Part shown: in pieces, positions 32,744-40,356 of the stretch
How positions within the stretch are numbered: the first letter of the stretch is position 1
Layout of the letters: each line of letters opens with the position of its first letter
Source: Agarivorans sp. Alg241-V36
GTDB taxonomy: Bacteria; Pseudomonadota; Gammaproteobacteria; Enterobacterales; Celerinatantimonadaceae
Length of the DNA stretch: 64,000 nt
Assembly (NCBI RefSeq): GCF_900537085.1
Contig: NZ_UNRE01000001.1
Coordinates: 501,163-565,162, forward strand
Direction: 5' to 3'
Program-made: the position numbers and the translations under genes
Notes under the pieces: model-generated
Seen by the model: only the letters and a program-made list of their open reading frames with translations
What the model was told of the DNA's origin: nothing
The model's database searches: none

Positions 32744-33787
32744 ATGGATCAGAACAAACAAAAGGCATTAGCTGCGGCCCTAGGCCAAATTGAGAAGCAA
32801 TTTGGTAAAGGCTCAATCATGAAGCTTGGTGATAACCGTACCATGGATATCGAAACCATTTCTACTGGTTCTTTATCAATTGATATCGCCTTGGGTGCCG
32901 GCGGCTTACCAATGGGCCGTGTGATTGAAATCTATGGTCCTGAAAGTTCTGGTAAAACTACTCTTACTCTTGAAGCGATTGCGCAAGCGCAGAAAGTGGG
33001 CAAGGTATGTGCCTTTGTGGATGCAGAACATGCTCTAGATCCTATTTACGCTAAAAAGCTGGGTGTAGATGTAGATAACCTATTGGTATCTCAGCCGGAT
33101 ACCGGTGAGCAAGCCCTAGAAATTACCGATATGCTAGCGCGCTCTGGCGCCGTAGATATGATTGTTATTGACTCAGTTGCAGCATTAACACCAAAAGCTG
33201 AAATCGAAGGTGACATGGGTGATAGCCACGTTGGCCTGCAGGCACGTTTAATGTCGCAAGCTTTACGTAAGCTAACTGGTACCCTAAAACAAACTAACTG
33301 TATGTGTATTTTCATTAACCAAATTCGTATGAAAATTGGTGTAATGTTTGGTAATCCAGAAACTACCTCTGGTGGTAATGCGCTTAAGTTTTATGCATCT
33401 GTACGCCTTGATATTCGCCGCATCGGCGCAGTAAAAGCTGGAGATGAAGTAGTGGGTAACGAAACTCGCGTTAAAGTGGTTAAAAACAAAATTGCTGCGC
33501 CATTTAAGCAAGCTGAATTCCAGATTATGTATGGCGAAGGCTTTAACCGTTACGGTGAACTAGTTGATTTAGGTGTTAAAGAAAAACTTGTAGATAAAGC
33601 CGGTGCTTGGTTCTCTTATAAAGGCAACAAAATTGGCCAAGGTAAAGCAAATGCTTCTACCTACTTAAAAGAACATCCAGAAGTGGCTCAAGAAATTGAG
33701 ATGACTATTCGTAACAACCTTCTAAACAAGGTTGAGCTCGAGGAGCAAGAACCTGCCGCTGAAGCTCCAGCAGACCAAGAAGCATAA
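32744..33787 (+). CDS. recA: Recombinase RecA
   Basis: This 347-residue ATPase forms the presynaptic filament, drives strand exchange and activates LexA self-cleavage. Walker [10 protein letters not shown], Walker B M-I-V-I-D-S-V-A, the L1 and L2 DNA loops (E-G-D-M-G-D-S-H-V and [13 protein letters not shown]) and the acidic C-terminal tail (E-E-Q-E-P-A-A-E) are intact. Transcription should be under LexA control through the upstream SOS box. A hairpin terminator lies just after the stop and in front of recX. Confidence 0.99.
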   Translation: MDQNKQKALAAALGQIEKQFGKGSIMKLGDNRTMDIETISTGSLSIDIALGAGGLPMGRVIEIYGPESSGKTTLTLEAIAQAQKVGKVCAFVDAEHALDPIYAKKLGVDVDNLLVSQPDTGEQALEITDMLARSGAVDMIVIDSVAALTPKAEIEGDMGDSHVGLQARLMSQALRKLTGTLKQTNCMCIFINQIRMKIGVMFGNPETTSGGNALKFYASVRLDIRRIGAVKAGDEVVGNETRVKVVKNKIAAPFKQAEFQIMYGEGFNRYGELVDLGVKEKLVDKAGAWFSYKGNKIGQGKANASTYLKEHPEVAQEIEMTIRNNLLNKVELEEQEPAAEAPADQEA

Positions 33788-33794
33788 GCGAGAT

Positions 33795-33818
33795 AAAGGA
33801 GCCTAATGGCTCCTTTTT
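33795..33818 (+). terminator. recA terminator / recX attenuator
   Basis: A 9-bp stem AAAGGAGCC / GGCTCCTTT with a TAAT loop and a five-base T-run lies seven bases past the recA stop and ends four bases before the recX start. Partial read-through would keep RecX much lower than RecA, as known in E. coli. Confidence 0.88.
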
Positions 33819-33821
33819 GTT

Positions 33822-34271
33822 ATGACCAACCGTAGCGCCTTACATACCACCATCGACTTGCTATCAAGACGCTCTTATAGCCAGCAGCAGCTAGTGCAGA
33901 AGCTGCGGCAAAAAGGCTACCAGGATGAAGAAGTTAGTGATGCCCTCGAATACGCTCAACAAAATGCTTGGTTAGATGACAAAAGTTATGCAGCATCCTT
34001 AACCCGCGCTCGGATTAGCAAAGGGTACGGAAAAAACTATATCAAACAGTACTTACAAACTAAGGGTATTAGTGGCGATTTAGCCAATGAGGTACTGGAA
34101 CAGGATGACTGGGATTGGTACCAAGCCATCGAGCTTTGTTTCGCCAAGAAATTTAAGCAAGGTATACCCAGCGACAGAATGCAAAAGCAAAAATGTACCG
34201 CTTATTTGTTTCGTCGGGGCTTTGATTTTGAACTGATTAATATCCTGTATAGCGAACTACAACAGCAATAA
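33822..34271 (+). CDS. recX: Recombination regulator RecX
   Basis: A 149-residue helical protein that caps and destabilises RecA filaments. The family patterns L-L-S-R-R-S-Y-S-Q-Q-Q-L (N-terminal), the central W-L-D-D-K-S-Y-A-A-S-L-T-R-A-R and the C-terminal Y-L-F-R-R-G-F-D-F-E-L-I are present, and the length is typical. The start lies only a few bases after the recA terminator hairpin and has no recognisable ribosome site except bases inside that hairpin, so translation as well as transcription should be weak. Position and motifs make the call secure. Confidence 0.93.
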   Translation: MTNRSALHTTIDLLSRRSYSQQQLVQKLRQKGYQDEEVSDALEYAQQNAWLDDKSYAASLTRARISKGYGKNYIKQYLQTKGISGDLANEVLEQDDWDWYQAIELCFAKKFKQGIPSDRMQKQKCTAYLFRRGFDFELINILYSELQQQ

Positions 34272-34354
34272 GCCTTGAACACTTTGCCTGCAAAGGTCTG
34301 CGTGATATATTGTCGCGATTAATAACGGTTTCACCTTTTTTAGCGCTTATCGAC

Positions 34355-34373
34355 GCGAAACTTTAGGTTTCGC
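34355..34373 (+). promoter_or_regulatory. Inverted repeat in the alaS leader
   Basis: GCGAAAC (34355-34361) and GTTTCGC (34367-34373) flank a TTTAG loop, 40 bases before the alaS start. No T-run follows, so it is more likely an operator or leader stem than a terminator. In E. coli AlaRS can bind a palindrome at its own promoter; whether this is comparable is unknown. Confidence 0.4.
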
Positions 34374-34413
34374 CGCTATGTCGAGTTGCAACAAACCCCC
34401 AGGAAAGAGTTTC

Positions 34414-37038
34414 ATGAAGATGACTTCAGCTGAAGTAAGAAATGCATTTTTAAGCTTCTTTAACAGCAAAAATCACCAAGTAGTTGCCAGTAGTTCATTA
34501 GTCCCTCACGACGATCCTACCTTACTATTTACCAACGCGGGTATGAATCAGTTCAAAGACGTATTTCTTGGCATTGATAAGCGTAATTACAGCCGAGCCA
34601 CTACGTCACAACGTTGTGTACGTGCCGGCGGTAAGCACAATGATTTAGAAAACGTAGGTTACACGGCGCGTCACCACACTTTTTTTGAAATGTTAGGTAA
34701 CTTCAGCTTTGGCGATTACTTCAAAGAAGAAGCTATTGGTTATGCATGGGAGTTCTTAACTGAAGTTGTTAAGTTACCTAAAGAGAAGCTTTTAGTTACT
34801 GTTTACCAAACCGATGATGAAGCGTTTGATTTGTGGGCTAATAAAATTGGTGTGCCTAAAGAGCGCATCATTCGCATCGGCGACAAGTCTCCCGAGAAGA
34901 AGTTCGAGTCTGATAACTTCTGGCAAATGGGTGACACCGGTCCTTGTGGCCCCTGTACTGAAATCTTTTATGACCATGGCGAGCATATCTGGGGCGGTCC
35001 TCCAGGTAGCCCTGAAGAAGATGGCGACCGTTTCATCGAAATTTGGAACGTAGTCTTCATGCAGTTCAACCGTCAAGCAGACGGAACCATGGATCCCTTA
35101 CCAAACCCTTCAGTTGATACCGGTATGGGCTTAGAGCGTATCGCAGCAATTTTGCAAGGTGTGCACTCTAACTACGAAATCGATATTTTCCAAAACCTGA
35201 TTGCAGCCGCCGCAAAAATCATTGGCACCAATGATTTGGAAAACAAATCCTTGCGGGTAATTGCAGACCATATTCGTTCATGTGGCTTCTTGATCGCAGA
35301 TGGCGTAATGCCGGCCAATGAAGGCCGTGGTTATGTATTACGCCGCATTATTCGTCGTGCAGTACGTCATGGTAATAAGCTTGGCGCTACAGATGCGTTC
35401 TTTTACAAGCTTCTGCCGGCGCTAATCGCCGAAATGGGAGAAGCCTACCCAGAGTTGCAAACTCAATTACCTGTTATTGAGCGTGTGCTTAAGCTAGAAG
35501 AAGAGCAGTTTGCCAAAACGCTTGATCGTGGTTTGTTAATTTTGGATGAAGCACTTAGCGAGTTAGATGGTTCGGTTATTCCTGGTGACTTAGTTTTCAA
35601 GCTTTATGATACTTATGGCTTTCCTGCGGATTTGACCGCGGATATTGCTCGTGAGCGAGAGCTAAGTGTAGATGAAGCTGAATTTGAAGCTGCTATGCAG
35701 GCTCAACGTGAGCGGGCTAAGCAAGCCAGTAATTTTGGCACAGATTATAACGACAATTTGATTATCGATAGCGCCACCGAATTCTTGGGTTATCAACACC
35801 TAGAAGCTGATGTGAAAATTGTTGAAATGTACAAAGATGGTGAAGCGCAACAAGTGCTAACCGGTGGCGACCATGCCATTATTGTGCTTGACCAAACGCC
35901 GTTTTATGCAGAATCTGGTGGTCAAGCTGGTGATGCTGGTGAGCTTATGTATCAGGGCGGTAGCTTTGTCGTTCAAGATACACTAAAAGTGGGCAAAGCT
36001 TTTGTACATAAAGGATATGTGCAAGGTGGCGATTTAAATGTTCAGCAGTTGGTTCAAGCTAAGGTTGACTCTCGCCGTCGCTGGAACACCGCACTAAACC
36101 ACTCTGTAACGCACTTATTGCACGCTGCATTGCGTCAAACACTTGGTGAGCACGTTACCCAAAAAGGTTCTTTGGTCGAAGCTGCACGTTTACGTTTTGA
36201 CTTCTCACACTTTGAAGGTGTATCAATGCGCTCATTGCGCCAGGTTGAGCATCTAGTAAACCAACAAATTCGTCGCAACTTGCCAGTTGAGACTAAAGTG
36301 ATGAACCTTGACGAAGCTAAGCAAGCAGGCGCGATGGCTTTGTTTGGAGAAAAATATGATGACGACGTACGCGTAGTTAGCATGGGCGATTTCTCAACCG
36401 AGCTATGTGGTGGTACTCACGTAAATCACACCGGTGACATTGGCTTCTTTAAAATCACCAGCGAAGCAGGTATTGCTGCTGGGGTTCGCCGTATCGAAGC
36501 GGTAACTGGTCAGTTTGCTATCGATTTGATTCACCGCTTAGCCGAAGAAACAGAAAAAGCCGCCAATTTAGTTAAAGGTGACCAATTCAATATCGGCGAG
36601 AAGGTGATTCAGCTAGTGGATCGTAACAAAATGCTCGAGAAAGAAGTCACTCAGCTAAAAGCTAAGTTAGCTAGCGCCGCTAGTAATGATGCTGCAGATC
36701 AAATACAAACCATTAACGGTGTGAAAGTATTAATTGCCTTCTTAGATGGTGTAGAAGGTAAAGCCCTGCGCAGCAGCGTAGATGAGCTAAAAGTGAAACT
36801 TGAAAGCGGCGTTATTCTGCTCGGCACAGTAAACGATGGTAAAGTCAGCTTGGTTGCTGGTGTGACTAAAGATCTTACTGGTCGTGTTAAAGCGGGTGAG
36901 ATGGTGAACATCGCTGCCCAAGGTGTTGGCGGTAAAGGCGGTGGTCGTCCTGACATGGCTCAAGCAGGTGGTTCTAACCCTGACGGTTTGCCAAAAGCCC
37001 TAGCTGATGTGAAAGAGTGGCTTGTTGAAAAGCTTTAA
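34414..37038 (+). CDS. alaS: Alanyl-tRNA synthetase
   Basis: 874 residues from ATG 34414, preceded by AGGAAAGAG; an upstream start at 34378 adds 12 residues with no homology. The class II catalytic core begins [13 protein letters not shown] and [19 protein letters not shown]. The tRNA-recognition domain follows. The editing domain has its zinc-binding H-S-V-T-H and C-G-G-T-H motifs (about residues 560-680). The C-terminal C-Ala domain ends with a glycine-rich [15 protein letters not shown]. It charges tRNA-Ala and clears mischarged Ser/Gly. The recA-recX-alaS order matches E. coli. Confidence 0.97.
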   Translation: MKMTSAEVRNAFLSFFNSKNHQVVASSSLVPHDDPTLLFTNAGMNQFKDVFLGIDKRNYSRATTSQRCVRAGGKHNDLENVGYTARHHTFFEMLGNFSFGDYFKEEAIGYAWEFLTEVVKLPKEKLLVTVYQTDDEAFDLWANKIGVPKERIIRIGDKSPEKKFESDNFWQMGDTGPCGPCTEIFYDHGEHIWGGPPGSPEEDGDRFIEIWNVVFMQFNRQADGTMDPLPNPSVDTGMGLERIAAILQGVHSNYEIDIFQNLIAAAAKIIGTNDLENKSLRVIADHIRSCGFLIADGVMPANEGRGYVLRRIIRRAVRHGNKLGATDAFFYKLLPALIAEMGEAYPELQTQLPVIERVLKLEEEQFAKTLDRGLLILDEALSELDGSVIPGDLVFKLYDTYGFPADLTADIARERELSVDEAEFEAAMQAQRERAKQASNFGTDYNDNLIIDSATEFLGYQHLEADVKIVEMYKDGEAQQVLTGGDHAIIVLDQTPFYAESGGQAGDAGELMYQGGSFVVQDTLKVGKAFVHKGYVQGGDLNVQQLVQAKVDSRRRWNTALNHSVTHLLHAALRQTLGEHVTQKGSLVEAARLRFDFSHFEGVSMRSLRQVEHLVNQQIRRNLPVETKVMNLDEAKQAGAMALFGEKYDDDVRVVSMGDFSTELCGGTHVNHTGDIGFFKITSEAGIAAGVRRIEAVTGQFAIDLIHRLAEETEKAANLVKGDQFNIGEKVIQLVDRNKMLEKEVTQLKAKLASAASNDAADQIQTINGVKVLIAFLDGVEGKALRSSVDELKVKLESGVILLGTVNDGKVSLVAGVTKDLTGRVKAGEMVNIAAQGVGGKGGGRPDMAQAGGSNPDGLPKALADVKEWLVEKL

Positions 37039-37076
37039 ATAGTTATGCATTAAGTGTTAAAGAAAAAGGAAAGCAA

Positions 37077-38291
37077 GTGGCACTAATTGTTCAAAAGTAT
37101 GGCGGCACTTCGGTGGGTACCTTAGAGCGTATTCAAGCCGTAGCAGACCGCGTTATTCGCTGTAAAGAAGCGGGTGACGATATTGTAGTTGTTCTTTCAG
37201 CGATGTCTGGTGAAACCAATCGCTTGCTGGGTTTAGCTAAAGAGATTGACGAAAACGCTAGTGAGCGTGAAAAAGATGTATTGGTATCTACCGGTGAGCA
37301 AGTCACCATTGCCTTGCTAAGCATTGCTTTGCAGAAGAAAGGCTGTGATGCGATTTCGATGACGGGCGATCAGATCCGCATGCATACCGATAAAGCACAC
37401 GGTAAAGCGCGTATTACTGATATTGACGACCATAATATTCAATCGCACTTAAAAGAGAATAAAGTTGTAGTGATTGCCGGTTTCCAAGGCAGGAGCCCAG
37501 ACAACTACATTACTACTTTAGGGCGTGGCGGTTCAGATACTACCGCAGTGGCTATTGCAGCTGCGCTTAAAGCTGATGAGTGTCAGATATATACAGATGT
37601 TGATGGTGTATACACCACTGACCCGCGAGTAGAGCCAAAAGCTCGCCGTTTAGAGAGCATTACTTTTGAAGAAATGCTAGAAATGGCCAGTTTAGGCGCA
37701 AAAGTGTTACAGATCCGCGCTGTAGAGTTTGCCGGAAAATATAATGTGCCGTTGCGTGTTCTATCAAGTTTTACTGAAGGTAATGGCACCTTAATTAGTT
37801 ATGAGGGAAATAAAATGGAGTCACCCGTAATATCAGGCATCGCTTTTAATCGTGATGAAGCAAGTTTAACTATTCTGGGTGTACCTGATAAACCTTCCGT
37901 TGCCGCATCAATATTGGCGCCTATTGGCGATGCAAACATCGATGTTGATATGATTATTCAGAACTCGATGGGTGACAACACCGCAGACTTTACCTTTACG
38001 GTTCATCGTAATGACTACAAGCGTGCCAAAGAGTTACTTGAAGAGACCTCAAGTAAGTTAGGTGCGCGTGAAGTTCAAGGTAAAGATTCCTTGGCAAAAA
38101 TTTCTATCGTTGGGGTGGGGATGATGAATCACCCTGGCGTTGCTAAAACCATGTTTGAAACCTTAGGGGACGAGGGCATTAATATGCAACTTATCTCGAC
38201 TTCTGAGATCAAAGTATCGGTTGTAGTAGATGAAAAATATTTAGAGTTGGCTGTACGTGCTTTGCATAGTGCATATAACCTAGAGCAATAA
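37077..38291 (+). CDS. lysC: Aspartokinase, monofunctional
   Basis: A 404-residue enzyme phosphorylating aspartate, the first step toward lysine, threonine and methionine. The N-terminal kinase domain starts with V-Q-K-Y-G-G-T-S-V-G and has the G-R-G-G-S-D-T-T-A-V-A phosphate loop. Two ACT domains cover about residues 265-404 and would bind the feedback inhibitor. The length and internal start M-E-S-P-V-I-S-G-I-A resemble the alpha/beta-type aspartokinases of Pseudomonas and Bacillus rather than the 449-residue E. coli LysC, so the symbol is by function. It starts at GTG 37077. It lies between alaS and csrA, which are adjacent in E. coli. No lysine riboswitch fits in the 38-base gap upstream. 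Confidence 0.93.
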   Translation: MALIVQKYGGTSVGTLERIQAVADRVIRCKEAGDDIVVVLSAMSGETNRLLGLAKEIDENASEREKDVLVSTGEQVTIALLSIALQKKGCDAISMTGDQIRMHTDKAHGKARITDIDDHNIQSHLKENKVVVIAGFQGRSPDNYITTLGRGGSDTTAVAIAAALKADECQIYTDVDGVYTTDPRVEPKARRLESITFEEMLEMASLGAKVLQIRAVEFAGKYNVPLRVLSSFTEGNGTLISYEGNKMESPVISGIAFNRDEASLTILGVPDKPSVAASILAPIGDANIDVDMIIQNSMGDNTADFTFTVHRNDYKRAKELLEETSSKLGAREVQGKDSLAKISIVGVGMMNHPGVAKTMFETLGDEGINMQLISTSEIKVSVVVDEKYLELAVRALHSAYNLEQ

Positions 38292-38398
38292 TAATGACTC
38301 TTTGACTTAAACAAGCTAGTCTATACGCTTAATAGCAGAAAAATAATAGCTTAGATAAGTCGCTAAAGAACAAGAATATGAATTTAAGGAGATAATGA

Positions 38399-38578
38399 AT
38401 GCTAATTTTGACGCGCCGTGTAGGCGAAACGTTAATGATTGGGGATGAAGTAACCGTAACTGTATTAGGTGTTAAAGGTAACCAAGTACGTATCGGCGTA
38501 AATGCACCAAAAGAAGTATCTGTGCACCGTGAAGAAATCTACATGCGCATTCAAGCAGAGAAAAGTGCTGGGGCTTAA
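38399..38578 (+). CDS. csrA: Carbon storage regulator CsrA
   Basis: A 59-residue RNA-binding dimer, starting [20 protein letters not shown] and carrying the C-terminal helix [10 protein letters not shown]. The conserved RNA-contact residues L4, R6, R7 and R44 are present. CsrA binds ANGGA sites in leaders and changes translation or stability; the Csr small RNAs that antagonise it are made under BarA-UvrY control, and barA is also in this window. An AAGGAG ribosome site lies seven bases upstream. The overlapping out-of-frame ATG at 38395 is closer to that site but opens only an 18-codon frame. The stop is followed by a terminator and then the tRNA array, as in E. coli. Confidence 0.98.
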
Positions 38579-38605
38579 GTAAGCTTACATCGCCAAGATT
38601 TATCT

Positions 38606-38636
38606 TTAGGAAGCCTCTGGCTTCCTTTTGTTTTTT
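38606..38636 (+). terminator. csrA terminator
   Basis: An 8-bp stem AGGAAGCC / GGCTTCCT with a three-base loop, followed by TTTTG and TTTTTT. Confidence 0.88.
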
Positions 38637-38775
38637 GGGCTTTTGCTGGCAATGAGCAATGGCCACAAATCCACCGCTCAATTGCCAGAACGTTTGCTTT
38701 GTAGTCAGTTGCTAAACAAATACATAGCCAACTGTTCGAAAGCTGAACGAACAAAAGAAAAGTAACAAAAAAGGT

Positions 38776-38803
38776 TTGACTATATTTTTGGAAGCAGTAA
38801 TAT
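38776..38803 (+). promoter_or_regulatory. Promoter of the tRNA array
   Basis: TTGACT (38776-38781) and TAATAT (38798-38803), 16 bases apart, lie 17 bases before the first tRNA-Ser. The position and strong -35 fit a stable-RNA promoter. Confidence 0.7.
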
Positions 38804-38819
38804 CTGCATCCGAAATCGC

Positions 38820-38912
38820 GGTGAGGTGGCCGAGTGGCCGAAGGCGCTCCCCTGCTAAGGGAGTATAGGGTTTGTAGCCCTATCGAGGGTTCGAATCCCT
38901 CCCTCACCGCCA
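38820..38912 (+). tRNA. serV: tRNA-Ser(GCU), copy 1
   Basis: A 93-base cloverleaf with acceptor GGTGAGG/CCTCACC, an anticodon loop containing GCT, the long variable arm of tRNA-Ser, GGTTCGAATCC T-arm and encoded CCA. It corresponds to E. coli serV, which likewise follows csrA. Confidence 0.97.
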
Positions 38913-38923
38913 TCGATTTCAAC

Positions 38924-39000
38924 GCGCGTGTAGCTCAGCTGGATAGAGTACCTGGCTACGAACCAGGCGGTCGGAGGTTCGAATCCTTCCACGCGCGCCA
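38924..39000 (+). tRNA. tRNA-Arg(ACG), copy 1
   Basis: A 77-base cloverleaf: acceptor GCGCGTG/CACGCGC, D-arm AGCTCAGCTGGATAGAGT, anticodon ACG in CTGGCTACGAACCAG, and encoded CCA. The anticodon A34 is normally edited to inosine by TadA to read CGU, CGC and CGA. Confidence 0.97.
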
Positions 39001-39047
39001 TATTTTAAAAGAACGATTTATCGTTTTTATTACAAAGTGTTTTCTGC

Positions 39048-39124
39048 GCGCGTGTAGCTCAGCTGGATAGAGTACCTGGCTACGAACCAGGCGGTCGGAG
39101 GTTCGAATCCTTCCACGCGCGCCA
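39048..39124 (+). tRNA. tRNA-Arg(ACG), copy 2
   Basis: Same 77-base sequence as copy 1, by eye without a difference. A 47-base spacer separates them. Confidence 0.97.
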
Positions 39125-39177
39125 TTATTTAAAAAGCTCATAGTTATGTGAGCTTTTTTTATTGAAGTGTTACCTGT

Positions 39178-39254
39178 GCGCGTGTAGCTCAGCTGGATAG
39201 AGTACCTGGCTACGAACCAGGCGGTCGGAGGTTCGAATCCTTCCACGCGCGCCA
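39178..39254 (+). tRNA. tRNA-Arg(ACG), copy 3
   Basis: Same 77-base sequence as copy 1. The 53-base spacer before it contains a hairpin (AAGCTCA / TGAGCTT) with a long T-run, which could terminate or process part of the transcript. Confidence 0.97.
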
Positions 39255-39303
39255 TATTTTTAAAAGAACGATTCGTCGTTTTTGTGTTCAAAGTGTTTTC
39301 TGC

Positions 39304-39380
39304 GCGCGTGTAGCTCAGCTGGATAGAGTACCTGGCTACGAACCAGGCGGTCGGAGGTTCGAATCCTTCCACGCGCGCCA
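39304..39380 (+). tRNA. tRNA-Arg(ACG), copy 4
   Basis: Same 77-base sequence as copy 1. Its upstream spacer (39255-39303) is a diverged copy of the spacer at 39001-39047, showing that a tRNA-plus-spacer unit was duplicated. Confidence 0.97.
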
Positions 39381-39425
39381 TTCTTCTTAAGTTTGCCCTA
39401 GGGCGAGCTTGCTGAAGGAAATCGA

Positions 39426-39518
39426 GGTGAGGTGGCCGAGTGGCCGAAGGCGCTCCCCTGCTAAGGGAGTATAGGGTTTGTAGCCCTATCGAGGGTTCGA
39501 ATCCCTCCCTCACCGCCA
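39426..39518 (+). tRNA. tRNA-Ser(GCU), copy 2
   Basis: Same 93-base sequence as the first tRNA-Ser, including the variable arm. It is followed by the same 11-base spacer and another tRNA-Arg, so the Ser-Arg pair is an intact second copy. Confidence 0.97.
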
Positions 39519-39529
39519 TCGATTTCAAC

Positions 39530-39606
39530 GCGCGTGTAGCTCAGCTGGATAGAGTACCTGGCTACGAACCAGGCGGTCGGAGGTTCGAATCCTTCCACGC
39601 GCGCCA
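39530..39606 (+). tRNA. tRNA-Arg(ACG), copy 5
   Basis: Same 77-base sequence as copy 1. It forms the second half of the duplicated Ser-Arg block. Confidence 0.97.
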
Positions 39607-39665
39607 TTTTCTGTTTTTATTTGATGCATTGTCTTTTCTCTTCTAGGCTTTGTTTCATACCCCAC

Positions 39666-39742
39666 GCGCGTGTAGCTCAGCTGGATAGAGTACCTGGCTA
39701 CGAACCAGGCGGTCGGAGGTTCGAATCCTTCCACGCGCGCCA
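39666..39742 (+). tRNA. tRNA-Arg(ACG), copy 6
   Basis: Same 77-base sequence as copy 1. It is the last gene of the array; no clear terminator hairpin is visible immediately after it, only a T/C-rich stretch. Confidence 0.97.
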
Positions 39743-40005
39743 TTTTCTCTGTTTCTATCTATTCTCTTTCACGCCCTAGATCACTATTCACCTCTTATTC
39801 ATCTTCAAATTATATCTCTTGTGATCGCCATTACTACTTTTGAGGTAGCTTAGCTGCTAGATTAGTTAATGAATTTGGCTGTCGTGCAGCTGTAAATCAG
39901 TTGTTAACTAAATGTTATCATTTGGCGGTTTAAGCTGTGTAAGCTGCGATGTGGCGTATAATTGCGAATTTTGTCATTGGCAAAATAAAGTTAACAATAC
40001 CAAGG

Positions 40006-40025
40006 TTTTGAATAATTATTCAAAA
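40006..40025. promoter_or_regulatory. ARG-box-like operator before oadGAB
   Basis: TTTTGAATAATTATTCAAAA is a perfect 20-base palindrome. Its inner 18 bases (40007-40024) fit the E. coli ArgR consensus WNTGAATWWWWATTCANW at every position. It lies 69 bases before oadG and just after a TTGTCA-16-AACAAT candidate promoter, where a bound repressor would interfere. Only one full box is visible; ArgR sites usually come in pairs. Confidence 0.55.
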
Positions 40026-40042
40026 ATCAAGTTTGATTTTTG
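40021..40042. repeat. Inverted repeat in oad leader
   Basis: CAAAAATCAA (40021-40030) and TTGATTTTTG (40033-40042) are perfect 10-base arms separated by GT. It overlaps the ARG-box palindrome. It could be a second degenerate operator half or a weak hairpin in the leader. Confidence 0.5.
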
Positions 40043-40093
40043 TTGTTTAGCATGTAATTCTTACGCCAATCTCAAAGGATGTGGATTAATAAT

Positions 40094-40336
40094 ATGATGG
40101 ATTTGACTGAGCTGTTAGTGGAAGCAGCAACGTTAATGGGGGTCGGGATGATCGCCGTATTCGCTTTTTTATCGCTACTTATTGTTGCGGTAAATGGCTT
40201 AGCTAAGTTAGCGCCACCGCTAGCTGAAGTAGCGGAACCAAAACAAACCTCGTCTCCAACTCCCCAACCTGCCAATAACGCCACTGTAGTAGCCGCTATA
40301 TCAGCTGCTGTTCAACAGTACCGGAAGGCTCAATAA
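40094..40336 (+). CDS. oadG: Oxaloacetate decarboxylase gamma subunit OadG
   Basis: About 80 residues. One N-terminal transmembrane helix (about residues 12-35, beginning [13 protein letters not shown]) is followed by a proline/alanine-rich soluble tail. This is the usual OadG layout; the tail holds the zinc-binding, assembly role. It anchors OadA to OadB in the Na+-pumping decarboxylase of the inner membrane. Starts at ATG 40094 or 40097 fit the family; an ATG at 40079 lies directly on the ribosome site and is unlikely. It is followed 20 bases later by oadA. Confidence 0.9.
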   Translation: MMDLTELLVEAATLMGVGMIAVFAFLSLLIVAVNGLAKLAPPLAEVAEPKQTSSPTPQPANNATVVAAISAAVQQYRKAQ

Positions 40337-40356
40337 CTAAAAGAGGATTTAACGCA

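Larger units (their letters stand above)
38820..39606 (+). repeat. Duplicated tRNA Ser-Arg block
   Basis: The 181-base segment 38820-39000 (tRNA-Ser, 11-base spacer, tRNA-Arg) recurs at 39426-39606, by eye without differences. The flanking sequence diverges at once on both sides except for a short GAAATCG stretch in front. This implies recent duplication or ongoing gene conversion. Confidence 0.85.
39743..40093. other. Intergenic region between tRNA array and oadGAB
   Basis: There is no convincing gene in these 351 bases. An ATG frame at 39912-40097 is cysteine-rich but has no ribosome site and overlaps oadG. Promoter-like elements are a TATAAT at 39957-39962 with a weak -35, and TTGTCA (39971-39976) with AACAAT (39993-39998), 16 bases apart. 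Two palindromes lie at 40006-40025 and 40021-40042. The region therefore most likely holds the oad operon promoter and operator. Confidence 0.5.

Noticed and set aside
34378-34413. A 12-residue upstream extension of alaS
   Set aside because: Family alignment starts at M-K-M-T-S-A-E, and the AGGAAAGAG site fits ATG 34414.
37039-37076. A lysine riboswitch before lysC
   Set aside because: The gap to alaS is only 38 bases, far too short for the aptamer.
38652-38765. A 37-codon ATG frame between the csrA terminator and the tRNA promoter
   Set aside because: There is no ribosome site and no recognisable feature; it most likely arises by chance in the intergenic space.
38834-39743. Several reading frames of 68-190 codons on both strands across the tRNA array, including the repeated A-R-V-E-G-F-E-P-P-T-A-W pattern
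   Set aside because: They are translations of the tRNA-Ser and tRNA-Arg genes and their spacers, a well-known mis-annotation; the tRNA cloverleaves fully explain the sequence.
39912-40097. A cysteine-rich 61-codon frame upstream of oadG
   Set aside because: It has no ribosome site, spans the palindromic operator region and overlaps the oadG start, so it is best explained as regulatory DNA.
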